A DNA stretch of 64,000 bases from Ascaphus truei (taxonomy: Eukaryota > Chordata > Amphibia > Anura > Ascaphidae), in NCBI GenBank assembly GCA_036426205.1, contig CM071574.1, positions 12,468,892 to 12,532,891 on the forward strand, written 5' to 3'. Of this stretch, positions 1-11,480 are shown piece after piece. Position 1 is the first letter of the stretch. Each line of letters starts with the position of its first letter. The translations under genes were made by a program, and so were the position numbers. The notes below the pieces were generated by a model, which made no database searches, was not told the DNA's origin, and saw only the letters and a list, made by a program, of their open reading frames with translations.

Positions 1-268
1 GTAAAAATGACTTTGTGGTCCTGAAAGCTTGCACTCTTTTTAACCACATGTTTGCTATTAAAGGTATCACTTCTACAGTACCTTACCTGTCTTTGTTTTT
101 GTTGCATCTGAAATAAAATAAAAAAAAACACTCGTAGTGTATGCTGCAAACAAGTTAGTAACCTTTTCAATTCACCCCACAAAATACTGTAGCTGAAAGG
201 AATGCACATCATACAATACATGTGTTTATTGGTTATTGTGTACATGGAAATATGTCTGTTTCTTCCAG

Positions 269-386
269 GGAAAAGAACAACAATTTCCATCGCTGAGCGT
301 TAACATTCGGAGGTCTACAAGCACAGAGCTGTTACATCTGGGAGCTGATTCAAAAGAGCAAAAAGCTGAACAAAGAAAATCACTGA
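269..386 (+). CDS. ARHGAP15: ARHGAP15 internal exon (linker after PH domain)
   Basis: This is a coding exon of a Rac-directed Rho GTPase-activating protein that is recruited to membrane through a PH domain. It is preceded by TTTCTTCCAG and followed by GTATGT. It encodes 39 whole codons plus one base, so it starts in phase 0 and leaves phase 1. The translation is charged and serine-rich, with RRSTSTELL, then KEQKAEQRKSL. That matches, from my memory of the family, the human ARHGAP15 linker (RSSSTELL, then KEQKPEHRKSL) between the PH and RhoGAP domains. The leftover A joins the first two bases of the exon at 28468 to make an in-frame Ile, which keeps the alignment to the human protein free of gaps. 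The PH-domain exons must lie upstream of the window. An alternative donor 4 bases downstream (GT at 391) would break the frame. No other protein family fits as well. Confidence 0.88.
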
Positions 387-2048
387 GTATGTATTTGATA
401 TTGATATAGATGGGTACGTCCCATTACTCTGTCATTGGAATAGATTGGTAGATCTCATTACTCTATTTTCTAGATTTCAGCATACAAAGTTGGGGCCATT
501 CACTAAAGATTTTTTTAGAGTTTTTAACATTCATTATTGGTAAATGGACATTAAAGCTATTAGCTTTTAGAAACAAACCCTTACATTGGGTATACCGTTA
601 TGTAATCAATTGTGAAAATAGGAATCTTAGAAAGGTCGGCAGGTTGTTATGCTATCATTATATTTACAATTCTATGGCATTCTCAATGTGAGTGAAGCAG
701 AGGATTAAAAATGAGTTCGTTATATTCAGAAAAAAACATATAAGGTAACAACAATAATAACAAAAAATAAAAATGTTGTGCTTCCTATAATATATTACAA
801 TTCATTTTTAAATTGAGGAAATGTTTAATATATCATGGAATTTACTGGGTTAAAAATCTACTGTAAAAGGGACATGTACTGTAAAACTAATAGACATATT
901 TTCTTCCTTTGAAGTATTAGAGGATTTCTTGTCTAATTGATGTTGATCAGTCAAAAATACATCACACATTACAAATGTAGGTTTTGCAGTGTGTTTTGTG
1001 TTTAAAAAAAAAAAAAAAAAAAAAACTTTGTAAATTGCACCCTGCTTTTGGATTTTGCTTCTTTTATGATCACACAACGAAGTATCATAGCCAGGACTAC
1101 AAAACTACAGAGCCAAAAATGACTTCTAAAAATTTGGCATGAAAATGTACATGACACATTGTTTAGCAGTTAACAGGTGGTGCTTTCATTGTCCAGTTTG
1201 CCTACACAGAAGAAGAAGAAAAAGAGGATATTTAGAAATATTAATTTAGAGCATTACAGATTTTAAACGACCTACACATGTAATAATTACTGAACACTTA
1301 CCTATCCTTTATTTAAATATAATGAAGAAAGCCAAACTCTCACCCCAGTTTAAAACTAGGTTTTAAATGTAGACATGTTTCTTAATTTACTGTACGATAG
1401 TTTGCATATCATACAGAACTTGTATGTAAAATGTTTACAGCAGAGCACTTAATTGGCTTATTTTATTTAATATATCATAAAAAGTCAGTATTGCGTTAAT
1501 GTTTTCAGCACACATATATGTACTTTAACATGTTCTAGTAATACATTTTGTATTTAAACTTGGACTGCACATGTGCTTACATTGTTTACAATTATATAAA
1601 AGTGGCTGTATTAATACTATTTAGTTGGTGGAATCTACTTTATTTTTAAATGCAGATTCAAATATTTGCAAATGCTCATTGTCTATGGTTAATATGTAGG
1701 AACAAATTATACTGTATTTCATACCAGTGCCTCTGTTCCGACTTGCAGTTGGCTATTAGTTGTTATAATCATTGAACACTTGAAGGTGAGCCACCTTTAC
1801 CTCCCATCCCCTGCATATTGATTGATTGTATAGTGAAGATCAATTTGTTTCTTTAATTTTAATTTTTGCTAGTACCGGTTTTCATTAGCTTTGTTGTAAC
1901 AGACATTCACAATTAAAACACTGTTGCTATTCAGCCATTTTTTATTTTAACCAATTACCTTTAAATAAAATAAAATAAAAATAAAAATATATATATATAT
2001 ACTGTGCATATATTTATGTATCTATGTATGATGAGATGAGATACAGAG
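387..2048. other. Unique AT-rich intron
   Basis: I see no gene or recognisable mobile element here. There is a poly(A) run at 1004-1025 and a TAAAA/TA simple repeat at 1963-2000. The 75-codon reverse-strand reading frame at 850-1077 depends on the poly(A) run and is not credible. Confidence 0.6.
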
Positions 2049-2071
2049 ATACAGTAATATTTACAGTTGCT

Positions 2072-2454
2072 TTATGCTTTACTGTGGAGGGTTTTTGTCA
2101 CTTTTTTTACCCACCATAACCTTAATGACAGTGGTGATTACCTAGTCTAGTCTCAAACCTGCAAGCTATTAAGACCAGCCTCACACTGATGATAACCATC
2201 AAGGTTGAAACATGTATGTGAGTAGGTCTAATGGCTTTGCATCTCATCCCAGCCTCTGTTTAAAAGCTGTGTTTAAAACAGCATGCAGTGGCTTGAGGAT
2301 TGGCTTGTGTAATACGAGCTTGAGACAAAAGGTAGCACTGAGTGCTCATTTGCATGTCATTTCCCAGAATCCCTTGCTGCAGTGGAAGCGCTGTATGCTG
2401 GGTGACAATGGGGAAAGACAGGGTTGCAGACCTGTCTAAGACATGCAAATGAAC
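2072..2454 (+). mobile_element. Interspersed element, copy 1, between 23-bp direct repeats
   Basis: A 383-bp segment lies between identical 23-bp direct repeats (2049-2071 and 2455-2477), which look like a target-site duplication from retroposition. Its 3' third (about 2346-2452) recurs at 12536-12640 (reverse) and 23496-23612. In this copy that core begins with TCATTTGCATGTC (2346-2358) and ends with its exact reverse complement (2440-2452). The upstream part, including the block around 2197-2230, is also recognisable in the 12.5-kb copy, so the repeat unit is longer than the core. No coding sequence is seen. Class is uncertain: a small retroposon fits the long duplication, while the 13-bp inverted ends fit a MITE. 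Confidence 0.6.
2348..2378 (+). promoter_or_regulatory. Octamer plus SPH/Staf-like motif pair in a repeat
   Basis: A perfect octamer ATTTGCAT (2348-2355) is followed four bases later by TTTCCCAGAATCCCTTGCT (2360-2378). From memory this fits the SPH consensus for ZNF143/Staf at 18 of 19 positions. Octamer plus SPH is the layout of the distal enhancer of vertebrate snRNA genes. The copy at 12.6 kb keeps the octamer and most of the SPH match; the copy at 23.5 kb has ATGTGCAT instead. No snRNA-like sequence follows, so function is only a guess. Confidence 0.4.
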
Positions 2455-2475
2455 ATACAGTAATATTTACAGTTG

Positions 2476-2476
2476 C

Positions 2477-2507
<31 letters not shown>

Positions 2508-2572
2508 TTATATATATATATATATATAATATATATAGTATATATATAATATAATATATATATATATATATT
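2476..2572. repeat. AT dinucleotide microsatellite
   Basis: Nearly pure TA repeats with a few interruptions, directly abutting the right 23-bp direct repeat. It may have grown from the A/T-rich end of the insertion. Confidence 0.9.
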
Positions 2573-3677
2573 GAATAATGCTGGTTGTATTAAAGCAGCA
2601 GTCCAACCTGCCATTTTTTTAAATGTGTTTTCCCCTTTAATATTTGCATCAATACAATCCACACAATGATAAGTACAGTAATTAGCTAAGTTGCTGATTG
2701 ATCTGTTCCCCTGTGATCCATCGGCGAAGATTGGGCTCAGGGGTTCACTAAATGGCTGTCAGTTCAGCAGAAGAGGACCAAAGACGCAACGTTCTGTGGG
2801 GAAGATCATGTGACCAAGGCAGTCACTAGATGCAATTGAGCTTGTGCAATACTAGAGAGAGGGCAGGGGCCTGTTTCAGAAGACGAAGGGGGTGTGACTT
2901 GTTACATTATAATACATAAAAAAATGTCATTCAGAGTTGTTTAAAAAAAATGCTACAAGTTTTTTCTCATAGTACAGAACTGATTTATCTATGATTTTAT
3001 TTAAAAAAAAACACATGTAGGATATTGCTTGGTCTGCAGTTTTAAAGTTAACTTGATGGAGAAGTGAACTGATAATAACTTTGGGGCCTACTCTATAGAC
3101 TAAGACCATATCTGAATGTTTTGGGTCACAATTTCAGTGCTAAATATTAGTACAAATCTTTATAAAATGTGTGCCGTATGTATGAAAGGGATTGTGTGAA
3201 TTAATACATAAAATGCATAGTTTGTTGTTAGAAATTAATTTTAACACATTGCATCATATCAAATATCCTATTTTATACAATTTAAATTAAAACGGAACTT
3301 TGTGTATTTTTATGTATAACAACTAGTATTAGCAAATTTTAATTATTAGTGTAATATTATTTCTACGAGCCATACTGTGAAAGTAATAATTTTTGTTAAC
3401 CTGCATAGTCAAACATTTCAGCTGTGTCAAATGCATTTTAAATTGATACATTGTCACTTAACTCTCACAATTCTGACAATATAAATAAACCTTCTACTGC
3501 ACTTTCTACTAAAAGAAAAGTATGAAGCACATCCCATTTCTGTGCGCCAAAATATTTAACGATAACCATTTATGACGCAAATTGAGAAAAATAAGGTCAG
3601 TACACGAGTGCGATTCAATTTGAGATTTCTGGGCGTCATTTTCTGCCAAAATGACATTTGCAATGCTTAGCACATAC
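2573..3677. other. Unique intron
   Basis: AT-rich sequence without a recognisable element or gene. Short reading frames on both strands lack codon structure or family resemblance. Confidence 0.5.
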
Positions 3678-4182
3678 TGGGGTCTATGCACTAAGCGCCG
3701 GGGGAAAAAAATCGCCGTCAAATTTAAATTGCCATGTTGACAGCGTTACTATCACGGTATGCATAAAGCCCCGAATACCTGTGATAGCAACATTTGCAAA
3801 ACTGGCGAGTGTTCGGCGACGTGATGATCGCCTCTCTGAAAAGGGCTCACCCATCGATTTCTTTCTGTTGCAGAGAGAGCCGCCTCTCCCTGGTCCGGGG
3901 ATCCCCTGCTGCCCGAAATACAGTAGCGACATACTTTATTGAAGTAAATGCCGGCGGCATGCCGGGATCTACCCCAGCTGCCGCCAGTAAAAAACGCGCG
4001 CCGCCGCGTTTCCCCCACGCACCCCCCCTCCACTTCGCGCGCAATTACCCCCCCTTCCGGACCACGAACCCGGCTTCTGCTCTGCCCCTCTGCTTCCCCG
4101 CACCCCCGCTTACCCTAATTTGATCTCCAGGGGTGTCGGGGAAGCCTGGGGAAGACGGGGAAGCCGGGCGCGCATGTTACTG

Positions 4183-4734
4183 TGACGTCACAGTGCGCCG
4201 CCATGCGCCGTGGCTACCCGCTTCCCAGACGCATGCAGCCGGCGGCTTTTGCTCGAATAAGAGCTGCCGCTGCTGTACAGGCCCCGTTATGGGGTGCCGG
4301 TATAGCCTATGTATTTTATTCCCACAGTCACATGACAAAGGACATTTAAATGCATAGGAAATACCGGCACCCCATAACAGGCCATGTATCTCAGGAAGCA
4401 GCGGGTCCCCGGATTATGCAGCTACAGTCAATGATCTTGAAAACAATCCCATTGGTTGCTGTACCATGTGATAGCTTACATTAGTTCAAAAGGATGTGAC
4501 GTCACTTTAAGGGATGATGTCACATCCTTTTGAACTAATGTAACCAATCACAATCGCAACCATGTAATACATGTGATATAGCCGTGTGGTTTTAAGGATA
4601 TGACGTACCTCCCTTGGAGATGACGTCACATCCTAAACAAACAAAAAAAAAGAGGTGGGCACATTATACAGTGTCTAATCAGATTGAAGCTGTACCATCT
4701 GACCTGAAAATGTGACGTCACAGGCCATATATAA
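4183..4734 (+). promoter_or_regulatory. Four perfect CREs and a TATA box (copy A promoter)
   Basis: The palindromic CRE TGACGTCA occurs at 4183-4190, 4497-4504, 4621-4628 and 4713-4720. The last lies seven bases upstream of TATATAA (4728-4734). That spacing resembles compact CREB/ATF-driven Pol II promoters. In copy B the proximal CRE (45778-45785) and TATATAA (45793-45799) are intact; in copy C both are mutated. Activity is inferred from motifs only. Confidence 0.5.
4286..4378. repeat. 93-bp palindrome, GTTATGGGGTGCCGGTAT type
   Basis: The arms GTTATGGGGTGCCGGTAT and its reverse complement enclose a short spacer with a TTTAAATGCATAGG-type inner arm. The same palindrome recurs at 47434-47526, so it is a dispersed foldback module. 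It lies just upstream of copy A here and downstream of copy B there. Confidence 0.75.
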
Positions 4735-5228
4735 GGCCTTGATGTCTCATTTTACCTCAAGAAGCCGACGAGACAACATCGTGTTGTGGATTTATCATGG
4801 GGCTATGGATTGACAGATGAAGATAGAAAATTAAAGAAAAGAAAGAAAGAATGACATATAAAGAAAAAGACGGTGATAGAAGATCAAAAAAGAAGAATTT
4901 TGTTACCTGTTCCAGATCTTCAAGGTGGATGGCGTTGGATTGACTTTGATGACGTCGCGGTACGAGAGCTTGCAGAATCACTGGGATTCGGAGGGTCAAC
5001 GATTCTAAAAGGTAAGAAAATATTGAATATTGTATATTGAATATTGTATGTAGATGTATTTAAGGTTTTTTATTGTATTTTTTTTCTTTTTATGTTTTTT
5101 ATTGCCCATTGGCTGATAATGTATTAATCTGTGGGTACAGATAAATACAGTAACAGTCAATTAATTTTTTTGGCAATATCCTTTTTTCTATTAATTGTTG
5201 CTTATTATTTGCCTGTTTATTGTTTGAA
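4420..5228 (+). repeat. CRE/TATA repeat family, copy A, 5' part
   Basis: First of three dispersed copies (B from 45605, C from 58246). It contains a CCAAT/ATTGG-rich zone with inverted arms around TTCAAAAGGATGTGACGTCA (4485-4504), then the block CTGTACCATCTGACC, a CRE and a TATA box. After these comes a region of about 280 bases ending in TCTAAAAG|GTAAGA (donor GT at 5012-5013). Downstream is an AT-rich intron-like tract. The copy is interrupted at about 5229 by another repeat and resumes near 6150. No long open frame is present. All three copies keep the same order of landmarks. Confidence 0.75.
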
Positions 5229-6149
5229 AAGAAAAAAGAAAAAGAGAAAATAAAGTGCTGCGCTATTCTAAATAACTATTATTCGATTTGAATAAATCAC
5301 AACTAAACCTAAATGGTGATGTTAGAATTAATAAAGGCAGCCAATATATTAAGGTAACTCTGGCTACACTAGCCAGATGAAAGACATGGAAAAAAAATGT
5401 TACATAACGGCGCCAATTTGAAAATATCATAAATGTGCATATAGACTAAATATAAACCAACAAATATTGTGAAATACAAATGTTACCTGAATCAAAAGTC
5501 CTTGATTAGGTGTCCATAACAAATGGATCTTAATGTCCAAAGTCCCTTGGATCCAATGGAAGATGAGTTGGTGAATTTCAGCACATGTAAGAGAAGGGGA
5601 AACAAAAATACATAGTGTAATACTGCAAGATAATTGAAAAGATACAAGGGGTAGGGAATGGTGGGGAATGGTGAGTTCCCTAATAAAGGTTTCGGCAAGA
5701 AGGTGAGATGAACAAAAAATACATTTATTAAAAACAATGATGATTAAAAACAGCTCCTCTCCTCACGGTGGCAGACAAAAATTGAAATCCTACTTACTAG
5801 ACCTAAGTAGGACATGCGCAGTACAATATGATAATATCACAGGGGCAGACACTTCCCGCTAGCAGCAACTGTCCCCGGTGTCCAAACACTACGCTCTCCA
5901 GACCCGCTGGGGAGTGATGATCTTCTGGAATGGTTAGCTGGTCGGTAAGATGGCTCGCTTCCCTTCTCCTTATTATGGGTCTCCCATTATCTCAGATGTC
6001 CGGTAGCTTCTCTCGCGAGAAGCGATGGTGTCACAGACACAAGCCGGATATGATGTCACATTTTTGGGAGATCCCGGATGGTTGTAAGTAAAGGAGTGCA
6101 CGTAGGTACTGCACAGTTTGCGCACGCATGGGAGTAGGGGCATTGATGT
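5229..6149. mobile_element. Unclassified repeat inserted in copy A
   Basis: Comparison with copies B and C shows that this stretch splits the TTTATTGTTTG... and ...GGCTAGTG portions that are adjacent there. Its left edge is rich in A and G (AAAAAGAAAAAGAGAAAA) followed by GTGCTGCGCTATT. Similar edges start at about 33058 and 45222, so it belongs to a dispersed family. The interior is GC-richer near 5860-6060. No protein is recognised. Confidence 0.45.
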
Positions 6150-7200
6150 GTTGCCTAGTGGTTTTATTAATTAATTGATTTGTTGGCTAGTGTTTAAAAC
6201 TAATTAATTGATTTGTTGGCTAGTGCTTTTATTTATTAAATTGGGGTGTTTAGGTGCTTGTGTATATGTTTTATTATTGTGTATTTTTGGCCTCCATGCT
6301 TTTTGATTAGGGTGACCATTGGCTGCTATAGTGGCTTATCATGCTCATATTATATGGGTATGATGTACTACTGTGCCAATCAATGGGTACAGGGTGGGTA
6401 TAGTCGTTCTGGGGTGGGTTGTTAGGCCTCCTGGGTGGGTAGCGGAGGGTGGGTTAACTCCTTAATTACTATAACGATTATTAATCTCTAAGGTGGTTAA
6501 GGGGTTAGGGACCATTAGATTGTTTTTTTTCTTTTATTCTTTCTGGCAACGGAGGACATGGCCCTGCAGTATGCTGATGAGGATGCCATTCATGGTGGCA
6601 GGGATAAGTAGAAAGGTTTATTTACTTTATTTATGCTGTCTGGCTAATGTTTGATTTAATAAATGGCAAATGAGCTATTATCCATACCTGGATAATAGTT
6701 ATTTTGACCATTACTGTAGTGTATGTAATGGGGGAGGGGGGTGTATTTATTGCAAAGTATTCCACATTTTTTGTTTGCAACAGGATTGGTACCACAGGCC
6801 AGAAACCCGCGGGGAACACTCGAGGGCCCCCAGATACCCACAGGGACCACCTGGGACCCCTGTTGGGCCCCAGAACATCTGTGGGGACCACCTTGAGGCC
6901 CCCAGAAACCCATGGGAACCACCAGAGGGCCCCGGACCACCCAGAGACCCCCGCCAGTCTTGGTATCAATCCTGTGTATAAAAAAATACAAATGTTTTTA
7001 TGTGGGGGTGGGTGGGTTGTGTAAGGGTGGTTAGTACATATTGTAATGTTTATTGGGGGCAAAGGGAGTGAGTGAAGGGCCAATACCCATTTCACTCACC
7101 CCCTATGTCCCAAATAAATCTGCTGTTGTTCCTTAACCCCTTCATTGCCTTAGCGGTTGGCCTCTAAGGTAATGAAGTTGCCTTTAAATGAATTTTTATT
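6150..7200 (+). repeat. CRE/TATA repeat family, copy A, 3' part with exon-like blocks
   Basis: This resumes copy A. Around 6551-6602 lies a block that in copy B reads as an open exon (GGAGGACATGG... to GGCAGG); here its donor is GATAAG instead of GTAAGT. At 6781-6783 a pyrimidine-rich tract ends in CAG, followed by GATTGGTACCACAGGCC. That block (6784 to about 6979) is open for some 60 codons and rich in Pro, Gly and Arg (for example YPQGPPGTPVGPQ), built from imperfect units of about 30 bases. Whether the blocks are spliced is unknown; the sequence only shows exon-like borders. Confidence 0.55.
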
Positions 7201-7622
7201 GCATGGGATTCATGCCGGAAGTCTCCTGTGCTGATATTATTGGGTATCAGCTACGGAAAATTCCGGCATCAACCCATTGCAGGAAAAATTCATTTTTTTT
7301 CTAAGTCACCTCTCGCCGCTTATCAGCAGCTTCTCACCACCTTCATGCTAACTTTTCCTGGTGGGAGGATTTTGAGTGGAAATCTCTATTCTTGATCTGC
7401 AATTAGTCTCGATAAGCTAATCGAGGCTACTAGAATTGCACAAGTTTGAAAACCTGCCGATAAGAGGCTTATCGCCGCTCATTTGGCGGGTTTTTTACTC
7501 TAAATTTTTTTTGCAGAAAAGGGCTTTTATTGCCGACTTGTTGGGGCTTACTGAATAGCAGTAGGCTTTTCTGGCAAAAAGGCCTTGATAAGTGCCTTAT
7601 CGGTGCTTAGTGCATAGCCCCA

Positions 7623-8489
7623 ACTGTAGGCTCCTATATGTTTGGAAGGTGATAACTTAGTTTAAGACCTCTGTGTGTCCTTAAGTTATTGTATCAGCTT
7701 CACTGCAGGCATCAGAATAGATCAACTGTTATTTTGGGGAGACATTCATTGTACTTGCATATTTTATGCATAGCCTATCAGCACTGCAATAAATAAATCA
7801 TTATTTCTGTATTATTATTAATTCAGCGTTCCGAAGCTGGAACTCCAAAATTGTATTGTTGATAATGTCTGGGTCAAATTCATAGAAATAAGTATTTTTT
7901 AAACAATATTGAATAGAGATTAATATTTTGACTTACATTTATATGATACATTCAATTAAAATATCAAAGACACAATATTTTTAAGTAAAATCTGATATTG
8001 TCAACCATTGAAGTTTTGTTCCGGATTTTTGGCTCATTTTTATAAACTACCGCATGAGCCAAAAAGTATTGGCTGTGAAGATCCAATATGTCCTACTGTA
8101 GAGATTGGCAAAATGTATTTACTTAGAGTTACTTGTTTTTCTTTTATTACACAAATGCTGGGTACTATAAAGTGCATATTTAAATTCTATTCCATCTACA
8201 TTAAAGTGGCCCTTTGTGCTATTCATTTTCATGTAAAGGTCTCAGGTTGGCACAGCATGAAATCGGTTTAAAAGAGGCACTTGTATTGTGTGTGTCTAAA
8301 CGTCAATTTATCAGGGTTCATTGCATCAAATTTGCCCCACCTGATTCATCAAGAAATATGACTTTTATTATTATGCTGTCAAGCCATTTCTCCTTTGCTT
8401 CATTCCTTTGTAGTATTATTATAGTTGTGTAGGTTTAATGTGACAAAAAACAGTTAAATAGGCTATGATATGGAGCCTTGCCTTAGAGC
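7623..8489. other. Unique intron
   Basis: I see no recognisable gene or element. The forward reading frames at 8008-8271 and 8214-8432 have no family resemblance. Confidence 0.5.
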
Positions 8490-9420
8490 TTGTCAAAACA
8501 CAAAGTAATAGTAACCTGTCTGCTGCCTTTGATACTGTTAACCACCCACTTACTCTTCCCACACTCCACTCCCTTGGTGTTTGGTTTAAAGCCCTCTCCT
8601 GGCTTTCTTCCTACTTCTATCATAATTCCTTTAGTGTATATATTGCTAACTCTTCTTCCTATTCTGTTCATATACTATACCTCAAAGTTCTGTGACATTT
8701 CCCATTTCTCTCTATATACTCTCCTTTTTAATATATTAATTAATTTGGCTTCAAATATCACATGAACTGTATGCAGATAACACACAACTATATCTCTCCA
8801 CACCGAAACCTCATATCGGAACTACAGTCCCAAGTCTCCAACTGTCTAATTTCAATCTCATCCTGGATGGCCTAATATGCCAAAGACTGAGATGCTCATA
8901 ATCTCACTTAAATCAACCCCCAATTCGCTCTCTTCTGTAACGGTCAGTAACCCTACAATCCATACAGTTCCCCAAGCCTGCTGTTTAGGTGTCACGTCTG
9001 AATATTCTCTTTCGTTTTCCCCTCACTTTAATGCTATTGCTAAATATTGCTGATTCTTTTTTTTAGCAACATTGCTATCTTTTCTCCATCTACTACTAAA
9101 CTGTTAATGCATGCCCTCATTCTCACCCATGTGGATTACTACAACGCTCTCCTTATTGACCTCCCTGCTTCGACCGCTCTTGACCATTCAAACGATTCAA
9201 AACTCTGCTCCGAAGATAACTTGATTCCCCTCTCAATAAGTCTCAGCTTCTTTCCTCCGGAACCTTTCTGTTGGCTCCCTAATAAACCCTGCATTCACTA
9301 CAATATTCGTCTTCTCTCTTTCAAGACTCGTCCAATGTTACATTTATGTATTGATGCATTTATCTGATCTGTATTATTATATTCTCTGTATTGTAATAGT
9401 ATTATAAAGCGCTGGCTGGA
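8490..9420 (+). pseudogene. L2-type LINE reverse transcriptase relic
   Basis: Translation shows pieces of an L2-class non-LTR reverse transcriptase in several frames. There is an LSAAFDTVNH palm motif (around 8517-8548), a following LHSLGVWFKALSWLSSY stretch, and the catalytic box decayed from YADD to YADN (around 8770). A further piece at 9060-9360 resembles the thumb region. It ends near 9420 with GTATTATAAAGCGCTGG, like the 3' end of the other L2 copies. It is 5'-truncated, has several frameshifts and deletions, and cannot be active. Confidence 0.8.
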
Positions 9421-11289
9421 GCCAAAAAAATATGCACACATAGAGTACTATGGGATTTCCAATCACAGTACAATTAATCAAGGGTATAAAGTACTATATT
9501 AGCCTGCCACGGAACCAATGGGCATGCATATAGCTCTGTGCATGTTATGGTTTCTTTTGATTATTATGCTGATATATTGCAGATGTTGTATGAAGACTTT
9601 TTAATATTTGCCTTCCTGCCACATTTGTAAATGCAGTATTTAATGTCTATTTTCATCATGACAGAGAAAACCAGTTCCAGATCTTGAACTAGCCATTTCT
9701 TTATATTAATATTAATATTTCTTATAAAGAGCTGACCATGTATGCATCACATGGAATTTACAAGTACAAAGTGCCACTTGCAACTTTCCTTTAAGAAGCA
9801 TTAGTATTGTGTGTGAGCAATATTTCAGATAGACAGACAGACAGAGGAACTGTAGAAGGCATATATTTATATGACATCTGTATAGAAAAATATAATGCCC
9901 AAGTCAGTTTGATGAAGGTCTCTAATTTCTTTTATTTGCATGGGCTTTTATTTTGCCAGCAGATGTTACATTTAGTGCAGTCACATCACAGCTGTGTGGC
10001 AGCACCAAAGATCAATCTGGGTTTGAGTATGCAAATGTAGACATGAATATAAGCCTTTGCTTCCGCTATTCCTAAATCCAGCACACTAGTGTGTGTGTGT
10101 GTGTGTGTGTATGTGTGTGTGTGTGTGTTTATATAGTAGACAGTACCAGCAGTATGTACAGAGGCTCATATTATTAAGATAATGCCTGCATTATCTCCAA
10201 CTCATGCACAAAGGAGGCGGACATTTTTCTTCACTATTTAGTTTACAAAACAAAGCTTCCCTACTCATAAAGTGTGCTTGTACTGTACATAGAACTTCCA
10301 TTCTGTTCTTTCAAACGTAGTTCAAAACACAGCTGTGAGCCTGCAGACTGTTCTGGGCACTGGCATGCAAATAAGCATAATGCATGAAATATTCCGTTTT
10401 TTTTCCCTTAGAAACCTCCTTTCCACGATTGTATACACGTTTTGTTTATACACAGTAAAGGTCCGACCGATCACATTTTATGGCAAAAAAGGGACTTTTG
10501 TAATGGTGCTAGTGGTCAGTTTCCTAATTTGGTATTATAAATATGCTATCTTGCGTGACCTATCCACTCTATAGAGTTTTGTAAATCGCAGATCTAATAA
10601 ATGCATCATATTTGGTATTATCGCATGTTAAATCTCAATACATATTTTCACAAAGGCATCTAGACTTTCTATCATAATATGCATTTGGTGAAAGAAGCCT
10701 CAAACTTAGCTACTTATTTGTTTACTTATATCACTCAACATATGCACTAATAAGATGATATGAAAATGACGGCAGGATTTTAATGGGTGTGGCCTACTGT
10801 AGGATACGGACAGATTGTTTAGTGGATTTTGTATCGCAGTTATGGAATACACTGCACACAGCGGGGAATTGACTTTCATAAGGTTGGCTATGTTGCTTGA
10901 ATTTTTTTCTCATATTGTATGCAGTAACATTTATTCTTCATGTGAAAAAAAAGCTTGCGTCATCGGTGTAGGGAAACTCACTTGTTTTCATGTGCAACCA
11001 CCTTTCTCTTTCTCAGGTTTGCTTGGTCACTCAATTTCTGATTAATGGCAAATATTTGGCTGCAAGAACTCCTGAATACTCGTGCTAGCTAATTTACCCA
11101 CAAAATGATTACAGAACATGATACATAGCCAAGAAGCCCAATCTTTAGCATCACCAGAACACTTTTCTTTCGAGCCAAAGGTATTTGCCAAGGAACCAAA
11201 TTGTGAATCTAGCAACATATTGCTTACAAATAGAGGTTGAAATCCAAAAATTCCTGCGGTGCACAGCCAAATAGGGTAGAGGACCAGCA
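9421..11289. other. Unique intron with a GT microsatellite
   Basis: The only clear feature is the GT dinucleotide repeat at about 10089-10129. The remaining reading frames (9807-10040, 10335-10574, 10815-11045) are unsupported. Confidence 0.55.
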
Positions 11290-11480
11290 AGGTGTAGTTT
11301 AAAAATATACTTTATTGAAACAGCATGGTACAGGGGACACACACTCTGACGCGTTTCGGACTGGTATAGTCCTTAGTCATAGAGCTGATCCGCGCCATTC
11401 ATCCCCACTGATTTAAAGGGCTAAGCCCGCCCCCCTACGTCATCGCGCTCCCCGTTTTTGGCGCGAAAATCGCTGATATG
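11290..11480 (-). mobile_element. GACGCGTTTCGG-type retroposon tail
   Basis: Read on the reverse strand, this has a CCGAAACGCGTCAGAGTG block followed by a CAATAAAGTATATTTTTAAA polyadenylation-like end. Similar GAAACGT...AATAAA modules occur at 16.9-17.1, 23.2, 27.8, 33.7 and 38.1 kb. The upstream (right) part is GC-rich and contains TTTGGCGCGAAAA. No coding sequence is visible. Confidence 0.5.

Larger units (their letters stand above)
3678..7622 (+). mobile_element. Composite DNA-transposon-like element with inverted ends
   Basis: The left end reads TGGGGTCTATGCACTAAGC (from 3678). The right end, reverse-complemented, reads TGGGGCTATGCACTAAGC (7605-7622), an inverted repeat with one single-base indel. 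ACT occurs at both outer edges and could be a 3-bp duplication, as PIF/Harbinger-type elements make. Inside are a GC-rich block (3890-4260), a small palindrome, copy A of the CRE/TATA repeat, and a second insertion. No transposase is seen, so if this is one unit it is non-autonomous and has collected other elements. Confidence 0.45.
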
